From CAJBLF01 sp964430205 (GTDB taxonomy: Bacteria; Patescibacteriota; Gracilibacteria; Absconditabacterales; Absconditicoccaceae): DNA of 47,697 nucleotides. The notes under the pieces are model-generated. The model saw only the letters and a program-made list of their open reading frames with translations, was not told the origin of the DNA and made no database searches. Shown here piece after piece: positions 38,590 to 47,697 of the stretch. The DNA is taken from contig CAYSER010000006.1 in assembly GCA_964430205.1 (NCBI GenBank), forward strand, positions 1-47,697, written 5' to 3'. Position numbers and translations under genes: made by a program. How positions within the stretch are numbered: the stretch's first letter is position 1; every line of letters begins with the position of its first letter.

Positions 38590-40479
38590 ATGGGAAAAAT
38601 CATCGGAATCGATCTCGGAACGACTAACTCCTGCGTATCGTACATGCTCGGTGACAAGTCAGAAGTCATCGCTAATGCGGAAGGGAAGAGGACTACTCCT
38701 TCTACCGTATATATCAAGGGAGATGAGTTGCTCGTCGGAGATCTCGCAAAGAGAAAGGCTATCTTAGAGCCAAAGAACGTCATCTACGAGGTGAAGAGAT
38801 TCATCGGAAGGAAGTACAACGAAGTCATCGGCAAGGAGCATCTCCCTTATGAGATCAAGGAAGGCAAAGATGGAGGCGTGCTCATCGTCATCGATGGCAA
38901 GGAATACAAACCTGAACAGATTTCAGCATTCATCCTCAAGAAACAGAAAGAGGATGCAGAGAAATTCCTCGGGACTCCTATCACGCAAGCGGTCATCACC
39001 GTGCCTGCGTATTTCAACGATAGCCAGAGGAACGCAACCAAGGCTGCCGGAGAGATCGCTGGACTCAAGGTAGAAAGGATCATCAATGAGCCTACTGCCG
39101 CATCATTGGCCTACGGAGAAGGAAAGAACAAGGACGAGAAGATCGTCGTGTTCGATCTCTGAGGAGGAACATTCGATGTCACGATCTTGGAGATCTGATC
39201 AGAATGAACATTCCAAGTGCTTTCGACATCAGGAGATACGCATCTGGGATGATCCGATTTCGATCAAGTGATCATCAAGTACCTTGTCGACCAATTCAAG
39301 AAGAAAGAAGGGATCGATCTGACCAAGAACGCTATGGCGATGCAGAGGATCAAGAATGAAGCTGAAGCAGCTAAGCATGATCTGTCCCAGACAGAGAGGA
39401 CAGATATTTCCATCCCGTTCATCATCACCGGTGATGACGGATTGCCAAGAAACCTAGAGGAATCATTGACTAGGGCACAATTCGAGAACATGTGCAGCGA
39501 TCTCTTCGAGAGATGCAAGAAGCCATGTCTCCAAGCGTTGGAGGATTCCAAGCTCAAGAAGAGCGAACTCAATCAAGTCATCTTGGTCGGAGGTTCAACA
39601 AGGATGCCAGCGGTACTCACACTCGTCAAAGATATCTTCGGTATCGAGCCTAAGGCTACCGTCAATCCTGATGAAGCAGTCTCTCAAGGAGCTGCTATCC
39701 AAGGAGGTATCATCCAAGGCGACGTGAAGGATATCTTATTGCTCGACGTTACGCCGTTGTCATTGGCGGTCGAAGTGGAAGGATGATTGGCGCATGTTAT
39801 GATCCCAAGAAACACCACTATCCCAGCCAAGAAAGAAAATGTCTTCACGACCGCAGCAGATAACCAGACTGCAGTCACCGTCCATATCACCCAAGGAGAA
39901 AGGCAATTTGCAAGGGACAATAAAGATCTCTGAATGTTCAATCTCGAAGGCATCCCTATGATGAGGAGAGGCCAGCCGCAGATCGAAGTGACCTTCGATA
40001 TCGATGCGAACGGAATCTTGAACGTTACCGCCAAGGAAAAATCTACCGGCAAGGAGATCAGCCATAAGATAGAATGATCCACTAACATCTCAGACGACGA
40101 TATCACTAAAGCTAAAGCCGAAGCAGAGAAATTCTCAGAAGAAGATCATAAGAGGAGAGAGCTCGTCGAGACCAAGAACAGATTGGAGGCGTTAGTATAT
40201 CAGATGGAAAGCATGATTGCAGAGAAGAAAGATATGATCCCTGATGCAGACAAAGAGACAGTCAACAAGCTCATCGCTGATGCAAAGGCACTCAAGGACA
40301 AGGAAGGTGTTACCAAGGACGAGATCGAGAACGAGATCAAGAGGATCGAAAACGAATTCTCTGTCCTCTACAACAAATATCAGGCAGCACCATCTCAAGC
40401 CGCTCCTAATACCGATGCCGAGATCAATAAGTGAGGCAACGGGACTGTCGAATGAGAGGTTATCGATGCTGATAAATAA
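38590..40479 (+). CDS. dnaK: Chaperone protein DnaK (Hsp70)
   Basis: DnaK is the ATP-dependent Hsp70 chaperone. The 629 residues include IIGIDLGTTNSCVS (3-16), VITVPAYFNDSQRNATK, NEPTAASLAYG, VFDLGGGTFDVTIL with TGA as the first Gly of GGG, THLGGSDFD, VILVGGSTRMPAV, NPDEAVSQGAA and a substrate-binding domain with LLDVTPLSLAVEVEGG. The acidic end EEVIDADK is typical. Nine TGA codons all fall on conserved or Gly-tolerant positions; this gene is the clearest proof of TGA = Gly here. The stop is TAA at 40477-40479. No grpE or dnaJ is adjacent. Confidence 0.97.
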
Positions 40480-40488
40480 CGCACATTG

Positions 40489-40552
40489 TCATCCTGAGCT
40501 TGTCGAAGGATAGAGTGAATACTATATTCTTCATTTCATTCAGAATGACACG
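40489..40552. repeat. TCATCCTGAGCTTGTCGAAGG-type palindromic repeat
   Basis: TGTCATCCTGAGCTTGTC ... CATTCAGAATGACA forms inverted ends around about 30 bases. This is a widespread bacterial intergenic repeat type (TCATCCTGAGC...GAATGACA). It lies directly after dnaK. Confidence 0.8.
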
Positions 40553-40566
40553 TAGATAGAAGAGAA

Positions 40567-40592
40567 GTCACCCGAGAGGGTGGCTTTTTTTT
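40567..40592 (+). terminator. Terminator of dnaK
   Basis: GTCACCC-gaga-GGGTGGC followed by eight T. Confidence 0.9.
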
Positions 40593-40676
40593 GTTCTTGA
40601 AGTGTTCCGTTGTGTTCTTGATGCTCACTCCATATACTTGTTTGTGTAATATTTTTTACTCTTTTTTCTATCGATC

Positions 40677-40949
40677 ATGGTAAACACGCAAAGATTAGCA
40701 TTGTGGTGAGGAGTTGTGCTCAGCTGATTCCATTTTATCCGGACGCTCTGCATAGGCGCTATACCTACCTATCTCCAGCAATTCCTGGATCGGATCGTGG
40801 GACTGCATATGATCAAGCAATATATCTTCATCACCCAATTCAACTTCGTGAACATGCTGACACTGGTGATCTTCACATTCATCGCGGGATATATCTATGG
40901 CCGGATCATGGGCCTCATCCTCAACGATGTCATGAGAAAAACGAAGTAG
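40677..40949 (+). CDS. Small membrane protein, unknown
   Basis: This 90-residue frame starts MVNTQRLALWGGVVLSGFHF and ends MRKTK before TAG. Two hydrophobic segments (about 7-35 and 57-78) suggest two membrane helices. TGA at codons 11 and 17 is Gly. I know no family for it. It lies 72 bases before the PAP2 gene and may be co-transcribed with it. Confidence 0.6.
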
Positions 40950-41020
40950 CTAGGAGGAAGCAGTACATCTCGAGATATCTCTTCTCTTTGACAATACCTT
41001 CCTAAACGCTATCAGTAGGG

Positions 41021-41584
41021 ATGTTTATTTTTTTCTGTTCTTGTATGGATTTGCAGATAGTGATGTTCATCAACCACTTCGGACACGGGACACGATTGGA
41101 CATAGTTTCTCAGTATATCTCTCTGAACCGATCGATGCTCATCATACGATCCGTCGTTATCCTCGTAGTGCTCATCCTCAAGAAAAAGTACTGGAGATAT
41201 GTGCTTTTCAGTTTCGTGCTTGCGTGAGGGCTATTCTATCTGACCTCTGAGATCGGATTCAAGACGCTGCTTATTCAAGAGACCGGCGTCAGGCCGAGAC
41301 CCTATGTCGCATATGCCGATAGCATCCAGCCGATAGGCAAACAATCTATCGATTCTTCATTCCCTTCAAGCCATATGGCTCTCACCGTGGCGATGTGCAC
41401 CGTGCTGATCATGCTCTTTCCGGCCGTTCGACCATATGCTGTGCTCTATGCGTTGCTGATGGCGCGAAGCAGGATATACAACGGCATGCATTATCCGAGC
41501 GATGTGCTCGTGTGAGCGATGATAGGCATCGTCTGCGGATGGCTCGCTGTGCAGCTGAGCAGGAGAGTGTTTCCTTCCAGATAA
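41021..41584 (+). CDS. PAP2-type membrane phosphatase
   Basis: The 187-residue protein has about five membrane helices and the three phosphatase motifs: K-x7-RPRP (KTLLIQETGVRPRP, about 84-97), PSSH (about 114-117) and SRIYNGMHYPSD (about 151-162). Such enzymes dephosphorylate lipid phosphates, including undecaprenyl diphosphate, so it may recycle the lipid carrier used by MraY. The ATG at 41021 is used; the ATG at 41045 (MDLQIVMF) is an alternative. TGA is Gly in VLAGGLF and VLVGAMI. Confidence 0.88.
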
Positions 41585-41609
41585 AAAAAATCCGCAGGAT
41601 ACCTGCGGA
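41583..41609 (-). terminator. Terminator between convergent PAP2 and KAS III-like genes
   Basis: TCCGCAGG-at-ACCTGCGGA flanked by eight A on the left, which is a T run on the minus strand. It ends the KAS III-like transcript and overlaps the PAP2 stop. Confidence 0.85.
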
Positions 41610-41614
41610 AGTTA

Positions 41615-42970
41615 TTACGGTTGTCTATAGAGGGCGATATTGATATTCATGCCTGCGCCGATAGACAGCAGCATGACGATGTCGCCGGATCGCAGCGAGT
41701 AGTTTTCCAGTTGTCCTGCATCGATCTGATGGAGGATGAGCGGGATAGACGCTACGGATGGATTCCCGAACGTGTCGCCGATGATGGGCATGATATGTTC
41801 GGGTGGTTGCATGTCGAAGAGTGCATACGTCCTCAAGGCTATCTCCTTGAGCATCAACGGGTTAGGCTGATGGAAGACCATGAGATCGATCTGATCGATA
41901 GTGAGATTAGCTTCCCTGAGTGCATCCTTGATCATCGTCGGGATCAGGTTAAGCGCATGTTTATGGACACGCGTGCCGGTCATCTTTAGGAAGAGTTCAT
42001 CCGCAGGATGATTAGGGCTATATGCATGCCCCATCCGTAACATGAACGCTTGCTGATTGAAGGTATCGGAACGGACCTTATAGGAGATGAATCCTACAGG
42101 TACATCGCTCTCGATAGCTTGCATGATGACAGCGCCTGCACCATCGCCATAGAGCATGGTATCCATATCCTCAGGTTCTGCGACTTTGGAAAGGATCTCA
42201 GCACCGACGACCAATGCATGTGTGACATGACCATTTTTGATCATGGTATCTGCATGGATCATTCCTTGCAGGAATCCCGGGCAGCCGAAATATAGGTCAT
42301 ACGCCAGTATATCATGATCCTGAAGATTCAACGCATCTTTCACTTTGTTGGCGATGGAAGATTGTTGGCCGGTGTAATGGACCACGATGATGCTGTTGAG
42401 TGATTCCTTATCCACGGAACAATTCGGTAGGAGATACTCAGCAATTTCGAACATATCTTCCTGTTCGTGATTATGGACATGGATTACGAGATCCTTATTG
42501 GTCAATCCCATATATCGTTCGAATTGCTTGAATTCACCATAAGAATGCAATCCACCGATGACGATATCATAGGCGACAACAGCGGGGTTGACGATCTGGA
42601 GATAATTCTTGATTCTCGCAGCGAAGGTAGGGACTAGGTCCATCTTGTCGGTCGATGTCACAATATCGCCGAAGTTATTGGCGACAATGATGCAATCGAG
42701 CTTCGTGGGAGAGATAGTGGATTTCGTCACTGCGTTTTTCGCAGCTTCGATAGCCAGATCGGAGGTGACTTTCCCTTCTGCGGCATAATGACGTTGTCTG
42801 GTGCCGGTGATCTCTTCGAACTTGCGGACGATATCTTCACTTGGTTTCTCCATCGGATTCCCTTTGGCATCATAGAAAGTTTGCATCTCAAAATGCGAAT
42901 TTGGAAGGATGGTATCGAGCGAGGAGTCATGACTCCCTGTCCCGATGATGATTGATTGTATGTTCTTCAT
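41615..42970 (-). CDS. 3-oxoacyl-ACP synthase III-like protein with internal duplication
   Basis: Thiolase-fold condensing enzyme of the KAS III type. The catalytic triad is visible as Cys230 (YFGCPGF), His367 (VFHQPN) and Asn403 (TFGNPSV); GDGAGAV is at 275-281. At 451 residues it is over 100 longer than FabH. The extra length lies at about 91-190, where LDCIIVANNFG...VVAYDIVIGG looks like a second copy of LNSIIVVHYTG...ILAYDLYFGCPG (190-231) without the catalytic Cys. The wider sequence (NNFGD, MDLVPTFAARIK) resembles KAS III homologues common in Bacteroidetes. The whole gene has no TGA codon despite about 30 glycines. It may have come from a standard-code donor. The product is unknown, and no fatty acid synthesis genes lie nearby. 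Confidence 0.85.
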   Translation of the reverse strand: MKNIQSIIIGTGSHDSSLDTILPNSHFEMQTFYDAKGNPMEKPSEDIVRKFEEITGTRQRHYAAEGKVTSDLAIEAAKNAVTKSTISPTKLDCIIVANNFGDIVTSTDKMDLVPTFAARIKNYLQIVNPAVVAYDIVIGGLHSYGEFKQFERYMGLTNKDLVIHVHNHEQEDMFEIAEYLLPNCSVDKESLNSIIVVHYTGQQSSIANKVKDALNLQDHDILAYDLYFGCPGFLQGMIHADTMIKNGHVTHALVVGAEILSKVAEPEDMDTMLYGDGAGAVIMQAIESDVPVGFISYKVRSDTFNQQAFMLRMGHAYSPNHPADELFLKMTGTRVHKHALNLIPTMIKDALREANLTIDQIDLMVFHQPNPLMLKEIALRTYALFDMQPPEHIMPIIGDTFGNPSVASIPLILHQIDAGQLENYSLRSGDIVMLLSIGAGMNINIALYRQP

Positions 42971-43100
42971 GTATGAAAAGGTTTGTTTTTTATTTTTGTT
43001 TTTTTATAGAAATAACTATACATATTCAAAATAATAAGTCAATGATATATTTTTTTATAGAAATCAAGCGGGAAATAGCTACGCTATCCATATTTTATCC

Positions 43101-44228
43101 ATGAGTATCGAGATGAGATATGTAATCACCTGCGCAGCAGGATTGGAATCCACACTCAAGAAAGAGATCGAATTATCCTGATATAGGATTCTCTGATCTT
43201 GACCGACGATTGTCCGCTTCGAGGGCGATCTTTCTACGATCGCGAAAATCAACCTCCGGAGTAGGGTAGGTAACAAGCTCTATCTCGAAGTAGCGAACAG
43301 CATAGTCCCTGATTTCGACCAACTCTTTGATCTGGTGTCGACGATAGATCGGAAGGTCTATATCCAAGACAATCCCATCGTCGTGACAGCGAGCAGCAAA
43401 CATTCCAAGCTTGTAAGCATACCGACCATCCAAAAGATCGTCAAGAAATCCATCACCAAGAAGCTGCTTGGCGGCAAAGAAGGGATAGTCACTGAAGATG
43501 CAAAGCTCCAACCCCTGGAGATTTTCGTTACCATCGATAGCGATAGATGTTCGATCCTGCTCAATACCACCGGTGAGTCCTTGCACAAGAGAGGCTACAA
43601 AAAGGCTACAGGGGAGGCTCCGATCAACGAATCATTAGCCGCATGATTGCTCCTGTTATCGGGACGGAAATTCAGCGAACCGCTCTATGACTTCTTCTGC
43701 GGTAGCGGCACCATTGCGATAGAAGCGGCATTATTGGCCAAGAATATCGCGCCATGATTGTTCCATTCTTTTGCGTTCCAGAGATTCTCACGATACGACC
43801 AATCGCTTTTCGAGAAGGAATTCGGCACAGCGAAATCCAAGATGATGCTAGAGAAACAGCACACCATCATCGCTTCGGATATCGATCCCAAGATGATCGC
43901 CATAGCACAGGGAAATGCAAGAAACGCATGAGTTGCAGACTACATAACATTTGCAGTCAAAGACATCAAGGACTATCTCGACGGCACGCAGCTCGACGGC
44001 TGCCTCGTCTCCAACCCGCCGTACGGCATGAGACTGAACACATTCGACCTTGAGTATCTTTATCATACGATCACCGAACTCTTCATCCGTCATCCTAAAC
44101 TGCATGGAGGCGTCATCACTTCCTACGAAAGATTCCAGACCGATACGACATCCTGATCATGGAAAAGATCGCTCTTCTACAACGGCGGCGAGCCCTGCCG
44201 GTTCTACAAGAAAACACTACTGAAATAA
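43101..44228 (+). CDS. THUMP-domain class I rRNA guanine-N2 methyltransferase (RlmL-like)
   Basis: The 375-residue protein has an N-terminal ferredoxin-like and THUMP region (VITCAAGLESTLKKEI at 8-23), HKRGYKKATGEAPINESLAAGLL (about 170-192), SAM motif FFCGSGTIAIEAAL (about 205-218), SDIDPKMIAIAQGNARNAG (about 265-283) and the N2-guanine motif SNPPYGMR (about 305-312). This order matches RlmL/YcbY N-terminal half and related 23S m2G enzymes. TGA is Gly at eight or more sites; standard decoding breaks it into small pieces. It is divergent from the KAS III-like gene. The stop is TAA. Confidence 0.88.
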
Positions 44229-44346
44229 TGCTGAATGCTTAATAAAAGACGTTTGATATGTTATTTACTCTGGTAATATATACAATAGTCCATTCCAGCT
44301 CTTCAATCATTCAACAGTCAAAATTTAACATTCAACATTTCAACGT

Positions 44347-45447
44347 ATGATCAAGACATCCATATTAGACGCCGGCAAGTTACAGGCATTCGCCAAGGAA
44401 CACAAGCTCCAGCCGTTCAGGATCAAGCAGATCCAGCAGGAGATCTTCAAGAACCAGAATATCGAGTTCGCCGATATGACAACCTTGTCCAAAGATCTGA
44501 GAGAAGATTTGGATCAGCATTTTTCCGTTTGCACGTTGAAAGCAGACAAGATACTCGAAGATGAAGCTTCCACTAAAATCTGATTTCAGACACACGATGG
44601 ATTCCTGATCGAAGCGGTCATCCTCTATCACCGACAGGACGAAAAATATCAAAAAGACGATAAGGAAAAATTGAATAGGATTACGTTGTGTATTTCTTCA
44701 CAGGTCGGCTGCCCAGTCAACTGCACCTTCTGCGTAACGGGCAAACTCGGATTCAAAAGGAACCTGACATGGGATGAGATGATTTCGCAGGTATTGTACG
44801 CAAACAATTATATCAAGAAAAAATTCGGCAAACAAGAAGATGGGTCATTGTATTCCGTTCGCAACATCGTCTTCATGGGTATGGGAGAACCCCTCTTGAA
44901 TTACGATAACGTCAAAAAAGCTATCGAGATCATGCTCAGGCAGGAAGCGGGATTATCACTCTCTCGCAGACATATAACCATTTCGACTGCAGGGATCATC
45001 CCTTGAATCAAGCAGTTGGTGAAGGACGGGATTCCTGTCAAATTAGCTATCTCGCTTCATGCGCCCAATCAGGAACTACGCGACAGATTGATGCCGATAG
45101 CCAAAGCATACCCGTTGGATGAACTCGACAAAGCTATCAGCGAATACGTCAGAGCGACCGACAACAGGATTTTCTACGAATATATCATGATCAAAGACAT
45201 TACCGATAAACCCGAGTTGGCGAAGCAATTAGCTGACTTCCTCAAAAAGAAATTAGCGCATGTGAATCTGATCCCATACAATACGAATCCCGCTATCGAT
45301 TATGTCGAGAGCGACAACGCTTCCATCCAAAAATTCAAGAAAATCCTTGAAGATGAAGGCATCACCGTGACGGTCAGGGATAGTCTATGAAGGAAGATGA
45401 AATGAGCATGTGGTCAGTTGGGATATGAGAAATTGACGAAAAAATAA
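44347..45447 (+). CDS. rlmN: Dual-specificity RNA methyltransferase RlmN
   Basis: RlmN is a radical SAM enz. that methylates C2 of A2503 in 23S rRNA and A37 of tRNAs. The 366 residues include the [4Fe-4S] motif CPVNCTFC (about 119-126), MGMGEPLLNY (about 178-187), SRRHITISTAGIIPGIK (about 207-223), KLAISLHAPN and the C-terminal GACGQL with the methyl-carrying Cys (about 355). That last part is reached only when two TGA codons (after DSL and KMK) are Gly. The stop is TAA at 45445-45447. It lies 118 bases after the RlmL-like gene. Confidence 0.94.
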
Positions 45448-45530
45448 CCTATTGTTTTCATGGCGTTATTCGTTATATTCACGGCACACCCATATTGGGA
45501 GGTATATAAGGAGAGTTACCATCACTAGTG

Positions 45531-45646
45531 GATTAGGGGGTCTATCGGCAAAATTCAGTTTTTCTTCCGTGTCAGCCGCCGCGGTCATACGGAAATAGAC
45601 CTTGTTTTCATCGCCCTAATCTGAGAGGTGTTGGCCTCTCCTTTTT
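45531..45646 (+). ncRNA. Candidate structured RNA with terminator
   Basis: Three nested helices pair exactly: GATTAGGG (45531-45538) with CCCTAATC (45614-45621), GGTCTAT (45539-45545) with ATAGACC (45595-45601), and TTCCGT (45565-45570) with ACGGAA (45589-45594). They form a long bulged hairpin. It is followed by GAGAGG-tgttgg-CCTCTC and a T run (45623-45646), a terminator. No plus-strand gene follows, so it is not an obvious leader. The shape recalls 6S-type RNAs but is shorter and shows no family motif I can name. The region has no coding frame. Confidence 0.6.
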
Positions 45647-45769
45647 CCGTTTACGAAAAAATAATGGAAAATGAACGAATCGCTAAAATGGACTATTGTT
45701 CTCTTACAATAGTCCATAATAAAAACAGCACCATCATTATTAATTATTAATTTTAAATTGTTAATTGAT

Positions 45770-46402
45770 TTATATAGTCCATTGTCCATGGACGATGCCG
45801 ATAAGTTCTCGTTGCCCATCGACTTGATTCCATACTAACCGCAAGCTCTTTCGATCTATTCATCCATACTGTGCATCGAAGCCAGTGAAATGGAATTCTA
45901 TCCATGTCTTGCCTTGATATACGTCAGGGATGTTGTTGATAGTGTTCCCTCTTTGCACGTGTTGATTATATAAGATTTCGGGCGCATGCGTATAGTCAGC
46001 GTCATTGACGAACTTCTCGAAATATTGTCCCACGCTGAGATCGATGGGTAGTCATGAACCATCATAGGATCACCAGAGGAATGTCCTGGAGAGGAGCTGT
46101 GCATGGGCTACGAGGTCGGTGTCCATGATAACATCGGTTCACGTATTCACATATTCATAGGGTGAGAAACGGAGACCGCTGCGTCAGACGAATTTTGCTA
46201 GAGTAAGGAAGTCCTGATTTTTCAATGCTGAAAGCACTGTTTGCACCGATCAAGTGAGATCGCTATGATCGATCGTCGATGCAGTAGCTCAGCTGATGGA
46301 GGTGTCAGGAGTCGTTCACCTATCTATTGCCATATGCTTTTGGCAACCGGAAAAAAATAGAGCGACAAAGAGCAAGGCGAATAGCCGATATATTTTTTTC
46401 AT
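45770..46402 (-). CDS. Lipoprotein, unknown function
   Basis: This 210-residue protein has a signal peptide with lipobox FSGC (Cys about 20), a Thr/Ser-rich linker, then LKNQDFLTLAKFVGRSGLRFSPYEYV and a C-terminal beta-type part ending GQWTI. I know no function; a GLRFSPY segment is shared by hypothetical lipoproteins of several phyla. TGA is Gly at seven or more sites, several where the standard code would give short fragments. The stop is TAA. It is probably exported to the membrane surface. Confidence 0.75.
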
Positions 46403-46451
46403 AAGGATCTATAAGAATACATATAAATCTTTTATCTTTTCTGCTTTGGGG

Positions 46452-46577
46452 CTATGTCGAACATGCAACGCTTCCTGTTGTTATCGGACAGCTTTCGGAG
46501 GTGGTAGTCTTAGCGCATCCTGATAAAAGGAGCGTGATGGCGCAAATAGCTACGATACCTATCAGTGTTTTTTTCAT
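46452..46577 (-). CDS. Very small lipoprotein
   Basis: The 41-residue peptide MKKTLIGIVAICAITLLLSGC is a complete lipoprotein signal with lipobox LSGC, followed by 20 residues, AKTTTSESCPITTGSVACST, and TAG. Size and shape recall entericidin-type small lipoproteins. No TGA is used. It is upstream of the lipoprotein gene at 45770 on the same strand. It is too short for a confident family call. Confidence 0.6.
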   Translation of the reverse strand: MKKTLIGIVAICAITLLLSGCAKTTTSESCPITTGSVACST

Positions 46578-46634
46578 TCCCGTGTACGTGTATACGAAGT
46601 AAAAAATATCTATCAAGCATATATAGAGAAAACG

Positions 46635-46670
46635 GAAAAAATGGGAAGACGAAATGACTTATCTTCCCAT
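46635..46670 (-). terminator. Terminator of second surface-protein gene
   Basis: On the minus strand ATGGGAAGA / TCTTCCCAT forms a 9-bp stem with a 12-base loop followed by six T. Confidence 0.82.
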
Positions 46671-46700
46671 ATTTCACTATTTCCAGGTTTCAAGAGGATA

Positions 46701-47696
46701 TTACCAGACGTTTTCCAGCAGCGATATGGCTCAATTGTGGACAGGCGTCACGAGATGATACTGTTCGACAAGGCTCTCATCTACAGTTCTCTTGAGCATC
46801 AGAAGCACCCGACCTCTTCTCTCTCGTAGGAATGGATCCTGGATCTTCTTCATGATATTATCTTCGTACAAGGCTCTGAGATGCTTCTCATATCGTTTGT
46901 ATTTGAGCTCTTCGCCTGTATAGACATTGTATACATCGCCGTAGACGAGCCTTGAGAGGATTGTTCAGAATTGAGCTCTATCTACATAGTCTTCAGGATC
47001 GAAAGATTTCTTAGGAGTCTTTCCGTCAGATTCGAGACCCATGAGATCGAGTTGACATGCAGTCTTGGTATAGAATTTCATCTCTTCATTGAGATCGGCT
47101 ACATCATCGAAACTATCACATCCCGCTTTGTCGGTATCCGGATAGATGCCTATCACCTGGATGGTGAAGAGCGTCATCATCTTCGCCAATTCTTTTCTGA
47201 TGATATAGCTATCCAGACGTGCGTCGCTGATAGGGCATTTGTTGGTTATGTTCAATCCGTATCATCGGCTGAATGCATCGGTCAATTCTGTTTCGTAAGT
47301 CGAGTCACTGACATCGCAGCTAGGAGCTACGGCATGTCCTTCATTCGCACAGCAAGTGTTGTCATAATATCCATAGGAGTTATCGATACCTTCATCGTTT
47401 GCACATGCCAAAGCGCTCGGTAATTCACAATCATCCTGTACAAGATGACCGCCTCATCATCCACCTCATCCGCCTCATCCGCAGTTGGTGATACAGAGAG
47501 GAGGCACATACGTCTTTTGGAGATAGACGGTGTTTCAGGAAAGTGTCGCTTTGACTCATGAACTATTCCCTGAAAATATCAACTCAGAACCTCAGAAAAA
47601 ACCAACCAAGGTAGCTGATCAACTATTCTGTTCGGTTCATTTATAGATAGTCATGCCTTGATCATCCATCCCGCAATCCAATGTTCCTGTAGATCC
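46701..47696 (-). CDS. Secreted surface protein with SLH-like C-terminal module, 5' truncated by window edge
   Basis: The frame is open from the right edge of the window to TAA at 46701-46703 (331 residues seen). The visible start is beta-type (ATLVGFFGGSELIFSGNSS), then a run of 11 Gly (four as TGA, two of them adjacent) near 47450-47485, a Cys-rich segment (CITNC, DDCELP, ACAND, TCCAN, PSCD) and a 190-residue helical module: KELAKMMTLFTIQV, SFDPEDYVDRAQFGTILSRL and FLRERRGRVLLMLKR. The module aligns with the end of the 1004-residue protein at 28890 (RAQFGT(I/V)LSR, PFL-(K/R)E-RG). It likely anchors the protein at the surface. Confidence 0.82.
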
Positions 47697-47697
47697 A

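Noticed and set aside
38590..40479. TGA-interrupted genes as pseudogenes or TGA = Trp (code 4)
   Set aside because: Interruptions are single TGA codons without frameshift and fall on conserved Gly (for example DLGGGTFDV), not Trp. Trp is written TGG, and the UCA tRNA has glycine features.

Overview
The window comes from a bacterium that reads UGA as glycine (genetic code 25), as in the candidate phyla Gracilibacteria (BD1-5) and Absconditabacteria (SR1). Most conserved genes are broken by in-frame TGA codons exactly where the protein family has glycine: DnaK DLGGGTFDV, NadE at a conserved GG pair, IF1, L20, RpoA and others. All real stops used here are TAA or TAG. A tRNA with anticodon UCA, a tRNA-Gly acceptor stem and U73 lies at 27428-27501 and supplies the decoder. 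All CDS ends below assume TGA = Gly. I cannot choose between the two phyla from sequence alone.

Layout. 1-10119 (+): NAD metabolism (nicotinate phosphoribosyltransferase, NadE, NadK and two tandem NadM-Nudix proteins), interrupted by a TPM/LemA envelope cluster (1184-5417). That cluster has no internal TGA codons and looks imported from a standard-code donor. 10333-12892 (-): an O-antigen-ligase-like protein and MraY. 13084-14742 (+): DprA and a type IV pilin-like protein. 14807-18693 (-): adk, rlmD, a small unknown and murB. 19090-24309 (-): a ribosomal/alpha-operon block (bS21-like, L21, IF1, L36, S13, S11, S4, RpoA, a 100-N assembly gap, L17, L13, S9). 24569-27501 (-): tRNA region with infC-rpmI-rplT, tRNA-derived repeats and a GIY-YIG gene that ends inside a tRNA fragment. 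27581-28598 (-): a flavin oxidoreductase and a thioredoxin-like lipoprotein. 28890-31904 (-): a 1004-residue surface protein. Then rubrerythrin (+), a fused LtaS-like/GDPD protein (-), a PD-(D/E)XK nuclease (-), an unknown (-), a nitroreductase (-), dnaK (+), two small membrane proteins including a PAP2 phosphatase (+), a KAS III-like enzyme (-), two rRNA methyltransferases (+), a candidate structured RNA (+), two lipoproteins (-) and a second surface protein (-) cut by the window edge.

The genes suggest nicotinate salvage to NAD(P), a peptidoglycan wall (MraY, MurB), polymeric or lipid-linked surface chemistry (LtaS/GDPD, O-antigen-ligase-like, PAP2), natural competence (DprA, pilin) and large secreted proteins sharing one C-terminal module. 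Intergenic regions carry several families of short dispersed repeats, and one of these lies in frame inside rlmD.
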